Source: Siphonodentalium dalli
Taxonomy: Eukaryota > Mollusca > Scaphopoda > Gadilida > Siphonodentaliidae
NCBI GenBank assembly: GCA_032622095.1
Contig: CP136066.1
Location: 130,543,917 to 130,607,916 of the forward strand
Direction of reading: 5' to 3'
Length of the DNA: 64,000 bases
Shown: positions 12,031 to 22,800 of the stretch, piece by piece
Numbering within the stretch: position 1 is the stretch's first letter
Layout of the letters: every line of letters starts with the position of its first letter
Notes under the pieces: model-generated
The model's input: only the letters and a program-made list of their open reading frames with translations
Databases searched by the model: none
Told to the model about the DNA's origin: nothing
Program-made: the position numbers and the translations under genes

Positions 12031-12364
12031 GAAGGGGTCACTCTCACCAAGAAAAGTGCTGAAGGGTATACATGTACACAGGATTTTAAAATGTGCTGAA
12101 GGGTACACAGGTTTTGAAATCTCATTTTAAATGACGTTTAGTATTCGTATCTGCCATGATTTCTGTGAGAGAATGATTGTTTGCGTTCCAATGAACATTA
12201 AAACGAACAGAAAACAAACTGCTAATGGGCATCTTATTCAGACTTTCAGATATACAGTTTTAGAAATGGTGTTAGTGCCGATCACAAACCCTGTGTACCA
12301 TTCAGCACATTTTCCAAACCCTGTGTACCCTTCAGCACTTGTTCTGGTGAGAGTGACCCCTTGA
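12031..12364. mobile_element. MITE-like element with ~45-bp terminal inverted repeats
   Basis: The left end 'aaggggtcactctcacc' followed by 'gtgctgaagggta' is matched inversely by the right end 'tacccttcagcac' followed by 'ggtgagagtgacccctt'. TTAA occurs near both ends but outside the best-matched TIRs, so the target duplication is undetermined. Related sequence flanks the piggyBac-like element (1105-1140 and 2637-2680). Confidence 0.6.
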
Positions 12365-12492
12365 GCGTTATTAAGTCATATTAGACTCCCGAAAATCATA
12401 TTGAGTCCAATTGAGTCCAATGTGACTTTTATAAAAGTTATCGGGACTCTAAGTCATTTCGATAAACATAGAGTTGGATAATAAAAATGTCA

Positions 12493-12658
12493 TTATACAA
12501 TGTTGTGCACAGTATGTATTTTCTTGTACGAGTCCAGGTTGTGGTGAAGTCATATTGGATGAGACACGTGTGTAGCATCGAGTCAAATATCGGTATGACT
12601 TTTCACCACAACCTGGACTTGTACAAGATAAACACATACTGTACACAACATTGTATAA
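12493..12658. mobile_element. 166-bp foldback hairpin element
   Basis: Arms of about 65 bp: the left begins 'ttatacaatgttgtg' and the right ends 'cacaacattgtataa'. Pairing continues through 'gtccaggttgtggtgaa' against 'ttcaccacaacctggac'. It is a near-perfect foldback MITE in the bZIP intron with no coding potential. The preceding 12370-12470 also has inverted 'gactcccgaaaa' and 'tcgggactc' words. Confidence 0.7.
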
Positions 12659-13157
12659 TAACTTTATATCACATGGAACCCCTGTTATATCATTTTAAAA
12701 GTCATTACATATATCCTTATATCACATGAAATGCCTATAATATCATCTAAAAATCCATTAGATATTTTCTTATCTCTCACCAGTGAGTAATAGCAGCGTG
12801 CTTCCCAGGATACTTGGCATCACGCAAAGTAAATTACCTCTCGGATTAATACTGCCGCGCTTGACACCAATACCAGACATTGCAAAATGATTGCTTTGTT
12901 CATTAAAGTTCAATTATTGTCCAAAGTTCTTCGTTGCACTAACAAATAAAGTTACAAAAACAAAGAGGCAAATTATGTTTCGGTGCAAGGCAGACCGTGC
13001 AATACTAGTATTGTCGTATACGGTTGTGAAGCCCCTCAGCCAACGACGTGCATGTATGCATTTTACATGCATTTTTCAGCTTATTTTAAAGATTTTGATT
13101 TGTTAAAAAGGCATAAAGCTTTAGTTTTTTTCATGTGAGACAAGATCTTCAACCAGT

Positions 13158-13276
13158 TATGTTGGGATATAAGATTTTATGAAACTTGTTTCGTAAATTT
13201 GATTCACAACTCGTCTACGACTCATTGTGTATCATATTTATCACACTCGTTTCACAAAATCTTGTATCCCAACATA
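13158..13276. mobile_element. 119-bp foldback hairpin element
   Basis: 'tatgttgggatataagattt' is matched inversely by 'aaatcttgtatcccaacata'. A loop of about 65 bp holds 'cacaactcgtctacgactc'. Non-coding, in the bZIP intron. The remaining intron sequence (12659-13157 and 13277-14150) shows nothing I recognise. Confidence 0.65.
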
Positions 13277-14159
13277 AATCGATGGAGATCCTCTATATAT
13301 TACATACCACAATATAAACTTTACTGCAATTAGAAATTATAAAACATGTTCTCAAACCTCGGAATAAAGTGCAAAGCATTGAAATCTTCTGCTTGGTAGT
13401 TAGAGCTTTGAGCGTTCAGCCCGATCGGTTACAGTTAGGAGAATTGATTAATAGTATCTCTGTGTAAATGAATTATTATAATTGATTATCTTTGTGTAAA
13501 TGAAGTATATTTGGGCTCCGAAAGCAAATTTCAGTGACATAACAAGCACGGCTTAAGTTGAAGGTTTGATCCATTCTCAGCTACACTGTACCGGTATGTT
13601 TAAATTTTTCACATTGCTGTCTACAGAATGTTCCTGCCTACAGCTATACTTAAAGTAATTGACCACCTTTAACGTGGTGTCACCCCGGTAATACTGCGGT
13701 ATTTACTATACTGCAGTAACCTCCAACACAGTGGTTTAAAGGTTACTACTTCAACACTGCTTGTACCATGGTTGAACCATGATGCATGTGGTCCCAGCTC
13801 GTAGCCATGAAAATAAAATGCAGTGATTCTCCTTATATTTGTGGAACTTAATAGGCATGGATGGCCTTCATTATAGGTTATAATTTAGAAATAACAGTTA
13901 CCAAATTATTGAAATTTCCCCAAGAATATACTAATAGCATAGAACAATGATCAGATGCATGTGTTATTATCCACAAAACACACTTTGTGTGAGCCGTGTG
14001 TTTGTTTATATACAGCACGTAAATAGTAAGTGATAAGCAAAACACTCAACACCGTGGCGATTGTTTAGGAGAGCTTTTTTGACATTTATAGAGCATTTGA
14101 AAAGTTTGCTATTGTTATAACACAAGTTAGAGGAAGGGATAAGCATTGAAATAATATAA

Positions 14160-14470
14160 ACACTATTGGCATGGCTGCCAGAACTCCCCCAGCAGCCATC
14201 TTGGATTTCAAATTTGAATCCATTGGCACACCCAACAGCCACTATTTATGGCCGGATCATTTTTACTAATTTTAGCTCAACTTTCTTTGTATGGTCGATC
14301 ACCTAGATGGGAGCTATCAAATTTTAGCGATTTTCGATGAAAAACAGCCATTATGAATTTTACTGTTTGCATGACTAAATTCTTTGGCTCACCCAACAGA
14401 CCACATCCCTCATCTGATCACCACAAAACTTTATATGAGTATTCGGGGTGACCTCTATATGGGAGCAATC
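14160..14470. repeat. Diverged satellite monomers and head fragment
   Basis: Contains 'agcagccatcttggattt', 'tagctcaactttctttgta' and 'gcatgactaaattcttt', all landmarks of the 164-bp satellite and the Helitron-like head, but well diverged. A relic copy inside the bZIP intron, ending about 130 bp before the basic-region exon. Confidence 0.65.
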
Positions 14471-14603
14471 GATTATTTCCTTTTAGTCTCAAATCTCAGA
14501 GAAACAATAATGTAGTAGGTGTGATAAAAACTTATTTCTTGTACTGAGTCAAGTTGTCCGATGATCATGTCATGCATATGTTTTTCTACTCTGTGCTTTC
14601 TAG

Positions 14604-14711
14604 CTTACATCAGATGAAATGGCACGAAGAGAAGTGAGACGTGAGCAGAATAGATTGGCAGCTAAAAAGTGCCGACAACGAAAACAGGCTGATGTTGTTC
14701 AACTTGAAACA
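14604..14711 (+). CDS. ATF3/Fos-type bZIP factor, basic-region exon (108 bp)
   Basis: Bounded by acceptor 'gctttctag' (ending 14603) and donor 'gtaagt' (from 14712), this exon is exactly 36 codons, phase 0 at both ends, and joins in frame to 11542. It encodes the DNA-binding basic region, with 'RREQNRLAAKKCRQRK' matching the bZIP signature N-x-x-A-A-x-x-C-R (spliced residues 202-210). The first zipper leucine, L220, sits ten residues after the conserved Arg, as in ATF3. In vertebrate Fos and ATF3 genes the basic region also lies on a 108-bp exon (from memory), which supports this family over CREB or C/EBP. The remaining zipper, normally on the next exon, was not found in the window. The intron between the two exons is 3061 bp and carries several hairpin repeats. 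Fos-like, ATF3/JDP2-like or a divergent relative cannot be separated without the zipper. Confidence 0.85.
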
Positions 14712-15390
14712 GTAAGTGCATTCTATGATCTATCTATATTCCTGTCTGCCACTATTAAGCTTACATAGTAGTGATAAAGCTGAGGTATATGTTCTATTGA
14801 CGCATTATTAACTTGAAAATACATGTATATAAAACAGTCCACTGATAAACTGCTGCATAAACATTGTGCAGATGAGATAAACAGTTCTTCAGACCATATG
14901 CGAATTCAGTCATATGTAGACTAATTTACAGACTCAATCTCCACGCATACCCACCTATCATGCAGCGGGTGTCCTTTGATATGTGTAATTGATGCTAGAG
15001 CTTACTACCAGTCGACATTCCATAATTGTGATGACATTTATTACTGAAAAGAGAATATAAATCGCATGATGATTCAAATTTTTCCTGATAAAAGAGGGCG
15101 AGTAAAGATATTCAGACGACAATGAGTTGAATTATGAACCATTATACTGGAACAGAGGTTAATTCAGAAAAGGAAAGTGATAAAGATATATTGAAACATC
15201 ACCATCCTTAAGATTTTATAGCCGGAAATTTAACACTACCCCCTAAAACATATGCCAAGGCTTCGAGTGTCTGAAAGGCAAAAAACCACATAATAGTCCA
15301 GGTGTTTGGTGTAACAATTGTACAAATGTGAAAAATCCATCAAACTAGGCACATAGGTTCCTTATGGACTATTGATAATTTGCAGATGTG
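14712..15390. other. Putative bZIP intron, no further exon seen
   Basis: Follows the donor of the basic-region exon. I looked for an open frame with heptad leucines and the His-Arg-Pro type end of an ATF3/Fos zipper and found none here or in the other non-repetitive stretches. Absence by eye is weak evidence. Confidence 0.35.
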
Positions 15391-15394
15391 TGGA

Positions 15395-16060
15395 CATTGC
15401 GGCAGGTCATTCCTTAGCAACGGTTGCTAGGCAACTATCCGACATTGAAGAATTACAAATATGACTGATATTATGGCAGTTTTAACAATCTAAACTATAT
15501 TGTGTAGCACTTTTATGGTGAAAATGATATTAGTTTTTGTTAGTGTGGATCTGACTGGAGAACTACCATACCGGTATTTCTTACTTACAGGGGAGGTAAC
15601 GGTTGCAAGGGACATACCCGAAATAGAAAAATGCCGAGATGACTGATATTATGGTAGTTTAACAAAGTAATATAAACTACAGTGTATGTCATTATCATTT
15701 TATGGTGAAACAATTATAATAATTGTTGTTGGACTAAAAAAAATTACTGTATAGTTCTTACTTGGTAACGGTTGCTAGGGACATACCCAAAATCTAAAAA
15801 TGCACACATGACTGTTAGTTTTAACAAACTAAACTACGTCATGTAACATTTTTAATATTGAAAACAATTATCATAATTGTTGTTAGTGTGGACATGACAG
15901 TAAAGTTACCGCATTCGTTACTTAACGGGTGGTGTAATGGTTGCAATGGACATAGCTACCATTGAAAACATACCATCTACATGTATTTGAGTTTCTGGTA
16001 ATTTAACTGATATAACTGTTTCACAATACGGTATGAGTTTCTGCTAATTTAACATGATAT
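15395..16060 (+). repeat. Tandem repeat, four ~170-bp units
   Basis: Each unit contains 'ggtaacggttgctaggg' or a variant (about 15415, 15595, 15764 and 15931), then 'acatacccaaaat', 'tgactgatattatgg' and 'attgttgttagtgtgga'. Spacings are about 180, 169 and 167 bp. The first unit contains GTTGCTAGGCAAC, a close match to the palindromic RFX X-box. Confidence 0.65.
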
Positions 16061-16279
16061 AATTGTTTCATAATATGCCATATTATACTTATATTGACAA
16101 CAATGCATCACTATAGGTTGTTGTATTGTGTACTGACGCAAACATTCTCATGTGGCAGATTAGTATTGAGGTTTAAATGTTGCTACCATTGACAAAACTA
16201 CTTAAAACTGACAGACTATTTAGTTATTTTTATCAGATTGACACAACTGTATGAATTTTATGATTGTATTTGCCATAAA

Positions 16280-17400
16280 TTAATTGTTGGAATACATTTC
16301 ATGTAAAAAATATTGGCCCACATGTATGTTGATACCACATGACCCCCCACCCCCCTGGAATCCGACATTCGCACTTCATTTGACCATGACATCCATGCAG
16401 AATACTCTATCACAGTGTGGTAGCATCCAGAATACCAGTGTCCTTCCTATCCATGCCATAACTACATATATGTCAAACATGCGCATGGGTCCTTTACAAG
16501 TCTATACATACAGGAGCATGACCTATATATTGCAGACTGAGATAGCATGAACTACCTTTAGGAACCTGTGCCCATTTCCTATTTACATGGGCACCTATGG
16601 GTCTATGACCAACCCATAGCTACCATGGTTCATGACATATCCATATGGAACTGCATCCCCAATGATGTGTCTTAACTACTTAAATATTCTGTCCATGTTA
16701 TATACTGGGGCCTGGACTGATGATATACTGTTTAGGGCTGTTTCTATGGATTTGCTGTATCGACCTGGGTACATGTCATAAGTTCATAACTGCATAGGCA
16801 CCTGTGTATTTGCACTACATGTCATGATGTGAGGTTAACATGGGTCCATGGCTTATGCATGGCTGTGATTATAACCTACATGTAGATAGTCAAGTAGCAT
16901 GTACATACATGGGATGGTTTCATGTTTTACATATAAATGCCTGGTAAACATGTTGGATAAGGTCATAACTAAATCAGTCTGGATACATGGGCTGTCTTTA
17001 GTGGCCTGTCTCGATTATCTACTTATATAGCCTGGGTCCTTGACCAAACTACCGGTATAGTTGTTGCACACAGCATAACTTTAGAGATCTCCATCTCTAG
17101 GGTGTTGATCGTATGGCTGTATATGGGCATACATTAGAGGCATTTTGGTCCATGACTTACCCGTAGGGGCCTGGGGACCATGCTTCTCATATATACGTGG
17201 ACCAGTTCATTGCATACCAGCAAATATGTGGATCTATGACCTGACTAATAACGCCGGTTCCGTTGCTTATATTTACGGACCTGTGCCCATGTATACCTAT
17301 AGGCATCTGTATCCAATGCATACATAATTATAGTCACCTGGGTATTAGCACTATTTAAAAGTCTGGGTCCTTGGTGTAGATATATCACGTATACGGGTAG
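16280..17400 (+). repeat. Highly degenerate minisatellite-like tract
   Basis: Recurring words such as 'tccatgac', 'ggcacctatggg', 'ggcacctgtg', 'ggggcctgg' and 'cctgtgcccat' suggest a decayed short tandem repeat, but the unit cannot be fixed by eye. The small ORFs in it look accidental. Confidence 0.35.
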
Positions 17401-17566
17401 AATGTCTCTCCGGGGGGGAGGGAGGCATGTCCACCTTTGTAAATTCCAACTGCACCCCACCCCCTTGATTCAGAATCAGACCAAATACAAGTTTTGCATA
17501 ATCACACCCCCCTTGCACCTCAGTGCTCAGCCCTAATAGTCGGGGAGCCAATAAGGTCCACGTGCA

Positions 17567-17600
17567 CCCCCCCACCCCCCCCCCCCCCCCCCCCCCCCCC
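17567..17600. repeat. Poly-C tract
   Basis: A nearly uninterrupted run of C with a single A. The true length is uncertain because of homopolymer sequencing error. It sits in a C-rich block from about 17410. Confidence 0.85.
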
Positions 17601-17746
17601 GATAATTACAAATAACCTTATTTTTATTGTTCCCTATGGTATCCAGATAAAGAATCCGGATTTCACCGAAAAATAAAGGTGGCCCTACTAGGTGCTAGAG
17701 CCATTTGAATCCAAGATGGCCACCATTTCCTCTAATTCTGACCAGC

Positions 17747-18470
17747 TGTATTTAATCGTTGTAATAGATCGTTGTTAGCAAAAGACACAGACAAAATGTA
17801 TGCCATTTTGTTGGTATGATGTCCTTCTTCAAAATGACGGCAAATAATTTCGAAAAAAAATTAAAATGGCCGCCGAAAAATGACGTCATATGCACGAAAA
17901 TAGGAAATTTAATTAATATTTCACCATATCTTCCATTTTTCTTCACATTAATCATTAGTAAATGGCAATGTTTTGGAGACAGTCATCAAGCGTGATATTA
18001 TAGCGTCATTTTAAGACATTTGCCATTGACGAGGGTTCAGTAATAGATACAGAAAAGAGGATTTGAAAAATAGGGGTGAAATTATCGATTTTTTTTGCAA
18101 GACGATTTTGCTGTATTTAATCGTTGTAATAGATCGGTTGTTAGCAAAATACACAGACAAGATGTATGCCATTTTGTTGGTATGATGTCCTGCTTCAAAA
18201 TGACGCAAATAATTTCGAAAAAAATTCAAAATGGCCGCCGAAAAATGACGTCATATGCACGAAAATAGGAAATTTAATTAATATCTCACCATATCTTCCA
18301 TTTTACTTCACATTAATCATTAGTAAATGGCAATGTTTTTGAGACAGGCATCAAGCGTGATATTATAGCGTCATTTTAAGACATTTGCCATTGACGAGGG
18401 TTCAGTAATAGATACAGAAAGAGGATTTGAAAAAGAGGGGTGAAATTTTCGATTTTTTTTGCAAGACGGT
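17747..18470. repeat. Tandem duplication of ~0.36 kb carrying CRE sites
   Basis: Copy 1 (about 17747-18107) and copy 2 (about 18111-18470) are nearly identical, both running from 'tgtatttaatcgttgtaat' to 'cgattttttttgcaagacg'. Each contains a perfect palindromic CRE/ATF site TGACGTCA (17881-17888 and 18246-18253) next to 'aaaatggccgccga'. No coding potential. Confidence 0.85.
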
Positions 18471-18499
18471 CTTGATAGTCATTTTATCGACAAACCACA

Positions 18500-19170
18500 C
18501 AGGATGTTAATAGAATGTCAACAACTATGTGCTTCAATGGGAATGAAATTGGCGTAGAAAATTTGCAATATGGCCGCCGAAAATATGAAAAATGGTAAAT
18601 ATTGCCCCAGGGTGTCCTGCAATGGCTTACAAGTTGTGGTTGATATATGAAATTGGCTAATCTGTATTATATACATTGAATACTAACAAGTCTGATGCAC
18701 CATGGATCATTGTTTCTATTGTCACCACTGACATCACCAGAAATATTGGATTTTTTTCTCACAAACTTGACATAAATATCGGCAAAAATTCACTTTTCAG
18801 GGTTGGACAATTTTTTTAAGTAAAATGCAACTATCATTGGTATCAAAAGTATTTATTGTTTTGGTCTATCTTAAATGTGTCACACTACGGTGTTTATAGA
18901 CCAAATTGCTCAAGATGGCTTCCAAAATGGTAACCAAATTTGTAAAAAGTTAATTTTTTACATTCATGTATATCCCGAACATTATTATCTGCGTTATTCG
19001 ACAAGGTAGCAAACTGTGACTCACTTGGTTATTATACGTGTTAGTTAATTAACCGACAACTAAGTTCTATTCTGTTTGTCCCAGTTCCGTATGGGGCATG
19101 ACAAATTAATTTTAAAGTTGCAGTATGGAATTTTGCGGAGAACCTCTTTTGTGATTCTGGCCATATTATT
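18500..19170 (+). repeat. Family B repeat fragment
   Basis: Collinear with family B at 48.7-48.9 plus 53.2-53.5 kb: 'aaaatggtaaatattgcccc', 'ttacaagttgtggtt', 'tcggcaaaaattcac', 'gtaaaatgcaactatcattg', 'gtgactcacttggttatta' and 'gggcatgacaaatta'. At about 18820 it is uninterrupted where the 48.9-kb copy contains a Helitron-like element, so it serves as an empty site. The following 19170-19744 is unassigned. Confidence 0.7.
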
Positions 19171-19746
19171 GAACTCCAACTGATGACCATTTCAGTCCAC
19201 ATGTGCAAATGTAGTAAAATATTATTTTGTTAAACTTATTAGCAGTTTTGTATTGGCCACGGGGGAGGGACAACGACACAACGGGCCGACCATGGTTCAG
19301 CCCTGTGTGCGAAATTTTTTAATCTGAGTGATCACTATATCGCTTTATCTCTTCCCGAAAACGTTACGTTCTTGTCACATATTCTAAAATATGAGAACTT
19401 TCTGTCTTAGTTTCAAACGAAGATTGAGAGAATAGTATTCAGATTGTGGAGAAGTTCTCATGACATCTCAGAAATTAACCTCAACATGACGTCTCATCCA
19501 ACGCAGAATTATTTCATACACATAAGTAATGCATAGGATTCCGGGGAGAGATTATGTATCTTTTATAGTAAAAATAAAAATAAATATGAATTTATATGAT
19601 TCGCCGGAAGGGCTTTTTGTTGAGTGAGGTTTTGGGATAATTTTTAATAGCTAAATGTGATAATTATGTGTATACCATCATGAGTGTCCATTACTTCAAA
19701 TATGCTTATTCACCTTTAATATGTCAATATTATGGCTTGTGTTATT

Positions 19747-19777
19747 AGCTCAACTTTACTTTGTAAAGTTTGAGCTA
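19747..19777. promoter_or_regulatory. Palindromic 5' terminus of the Helitron-like family
   Basis: 'agctcaactttac' followed by 'gtaaagtttgagct' forms an imperfect ~30-bp palindrome at the left end of each intact copy (also 22359, 33282, 34730, 44639, 48925 and 56310). Internal copies in the large array mark where whole element heads were carried into it. Confidence 0.6.
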
Positions 19778-19839
19778 TTGCCATGGCTTTGTCGTCCGTG
19801 TGTGCGTGTGTGCGTAAGGCGTCAACAATAGAGGCTACA

Positions 19840-22800
19840 GGTCGTACCTTTGATCGGATCATTATGAAATTTGTCATAGCACATTTGTACCGGAATGATT
19901 CATTTTGGGGTCTTTTACGGAAAAAAAACATGGCGGCCATCTTAGATTTCAAAATTCAATCCATTAGCACGGGCTACAGGCCGTACTGTTCGTCTGATCA
20001 TCATGAAATTTGTCATGGATGTTAATATTGACATGTAGATGGGAACGAGTAATTTTGGGGTCATTCGGCCAAAAAACATGGCCGCCAGCAGCCATCTTCG
20101 ATTTTACTCTTTGCATGACTAAATCCTTTAGCACGGGCTACAGGTCGTACTTTTAGTCAGATCATCATAAAATTTGTCATGGATGTTAAAAATGACATGT
20201 AGATGGGAACGAGTCATTTTTGGGTTATTCGGGCAAAAAACATGGCCGCCAGCAGCCATCTTGGATTTTACTCTTTGTATGACTAAATCCTTTAGCACGG
20301 GCTACAGGTCCTACTTTTAGTCTGATCATCATAAAATTTGTCAAGAATGTTAATAATCACATGTAGATGGGAATGAGTCATTTTGGGGTCATTCGGACAA
20401 AAAACATGGCCGCCAGTGGCCATCTTTGTTTTCAAAATTCAATCCATTAGCACGAGCCACAGGTCGCACTGTTCGTCTGATCATCATGAAATTTGTCATG
20501 GATGTTAATATTGACATGTAAATGGGAACGAGTCATTTCGGGGTCATTCGGCCCAAAAACATGGCCGCCAGCAGCCATCTTGGATTTTACTCTTTGTATG
20601 ACTAAATCCTTTAGCACGGGCTACAGGTCGTACCTTTAGTCTGATCATCTTAAAATATGTCATGGATGTTAACAATGACATGTAGATTGGAACGAGTCAT
20701 TTTGGGGTCATTCGGCCAAAAAACATGGCCGCCAGCAGCCGTCTTGGTTTTTACTCTTTGCATGACTAAATCCTTTAGCACGGGCTACAGGTCCTACTTT
20801 TAGTCTGATCATCATAAAATTTGTCAAGAATGTTAATAATCACATGTAGATGGGAACGAGTCATTTTGGGGTCATTCGGGCCAAAAATCATGGCCGCCAG
20901 CAGCCATCTTGGATTTTACTCTTTGTATGACTAAATCCTTTAGCATGGGCTACAGGTCGTACCTTTAGTCTGTTCATCATAAAATTTGTCATGGCTGTTG
21001 ATATTGGAATGTAGATGGGAACGAGTCATTTTGGGGTCATTTGGCCAAAAATCATGGCCGCCAGCAGCCATCTTGGATTTCAAAATTTAATCCATTAGCA
21101 CCAGCCACAGTTAGTACTGTTCGTCTGATCATCATGAAATTTGTCATGGATATTAATATTGACATGTAGATGGGAACGAGTCATTTTTGGGTCATTCGGC
21201 TAAAAAACATGGCCGCCAGCAGCCATCTTTGATTTTACTCTTTGTATGACTAAATTCTTTAGCACGGGCTACAGGTCGTACCTTTAGTTTTATCATCATA
21301 AAATTTGTCATGGATGTTAACAATGGCATGTAGATGGGAATGAGTCATTTTGGGGTCATTCGGATGAAAAACATGGCCGCCAGTGGCCATCTTTGATTTA
21401 AAAATTCAATCCATTAGCACGCGCTACAAGTCGTACTGTTCGTCTGATCATCATGAAATTTGTCATGGATGTTAATATTGACAAGTAGATGGGAACAATT
21501 AACTTTGGGGTCATTCAGCCAAAAAAACATGACCGCAGCAGCCATCTTGGATTTTACTCTTTGTAAGACTAAATCCTTTAGCACGGGCTACAGGTCGTAC
21601 CTTTAGTCTGATCATCATAAAATTTGTTATGGATGTTAACAATGACATGTAGATGGGAACGAGTCATTTTGGGGTCATTCGACCGAAACATGGCCGCCAG
21701 TGGCCATCTTTGATTTCAAAATTCAATCCATTAGCACGGGCTACAGGTCATAAAATTTCTCATGGATGTTGACAATGACATGTAGATGGGAATGAGTCAT
21801 TTTGAGGTCATTTGGCCAACAAACATGGCCGCCAGCAGCCATCTTGGATTTTACTGTTTGTATGACTAAATCACTTAGCATGGGCTACAGGTCGTACTTT
21901 TAGTCTGATCATCATAAAATGAATGTTAGCAGTATGTAGATGGGAACGAGTCATTTTGGGGTCATTCGGCCAAAAATCATGGCAGCCATCTTGGATTTAC
22001 TCTTTGTACGACTAAATTCTTTAGCACAGGCTACAGGTCGTACCTTTAGTGTGATCATCATAAAATTTGTCAGGGATGTTAATATTGACATGTAGATGGG
22101 GAAAGAGTCATTTTGGGGTCATTCGGACAAAAAACATGGCCACCAACAGTCATCTTGGATTTTACTCTTTGTATGACTAAATCCTTTAAGCTACAGGTCG
22201 TATCTTTAGTTTGATCATCATGAAATTTTTCATGGCTGTTGAAATTGGAATGTAGATGGGAAAGAGTCATTGTGGGGTCATTCGGACAAAAAACATGGCC
22301 GCCAGCTGCCATCTTGGATTTTACTCTGTGTATTGACTAAATCCTTTACTGCTCATTTTTAGCTCAACTTTACTTTGTAAAGTTTGAGCTATTGCGATGG
22401 CTTTGTCATCCGTCGTCCGTGTGTGCGTAAGTCGTCAACAATGCAGGCTACAGGTCGTACCTTTGGTCGGATCATTATGAAATTTGTCATAGCTGTTGAC
22501 ATCAATATTTAGACCAGAATGATTCATTTTGGGGTCATTCGGAAAAAAAACATGGCCACCAGTGGCCATCTTGGATTTCAAAATTCAATCCATTAGCACG
22601 GGCTACAGGCCGTACTGTTTGTCTGATCATCATGAAATTTGTCATGGATGTTAATATTGACATGTAGATGGGAACGAGTGATTTTTATGACTAAATTCTT
22701 TAGCATGGGCTACAGGTTGTACCTTTAGTATGATCATCATAAAATTTGTCTTGAATGTTAACAATGACATGTAGATGGGAACGAGTCATTTTGGGGTCAT

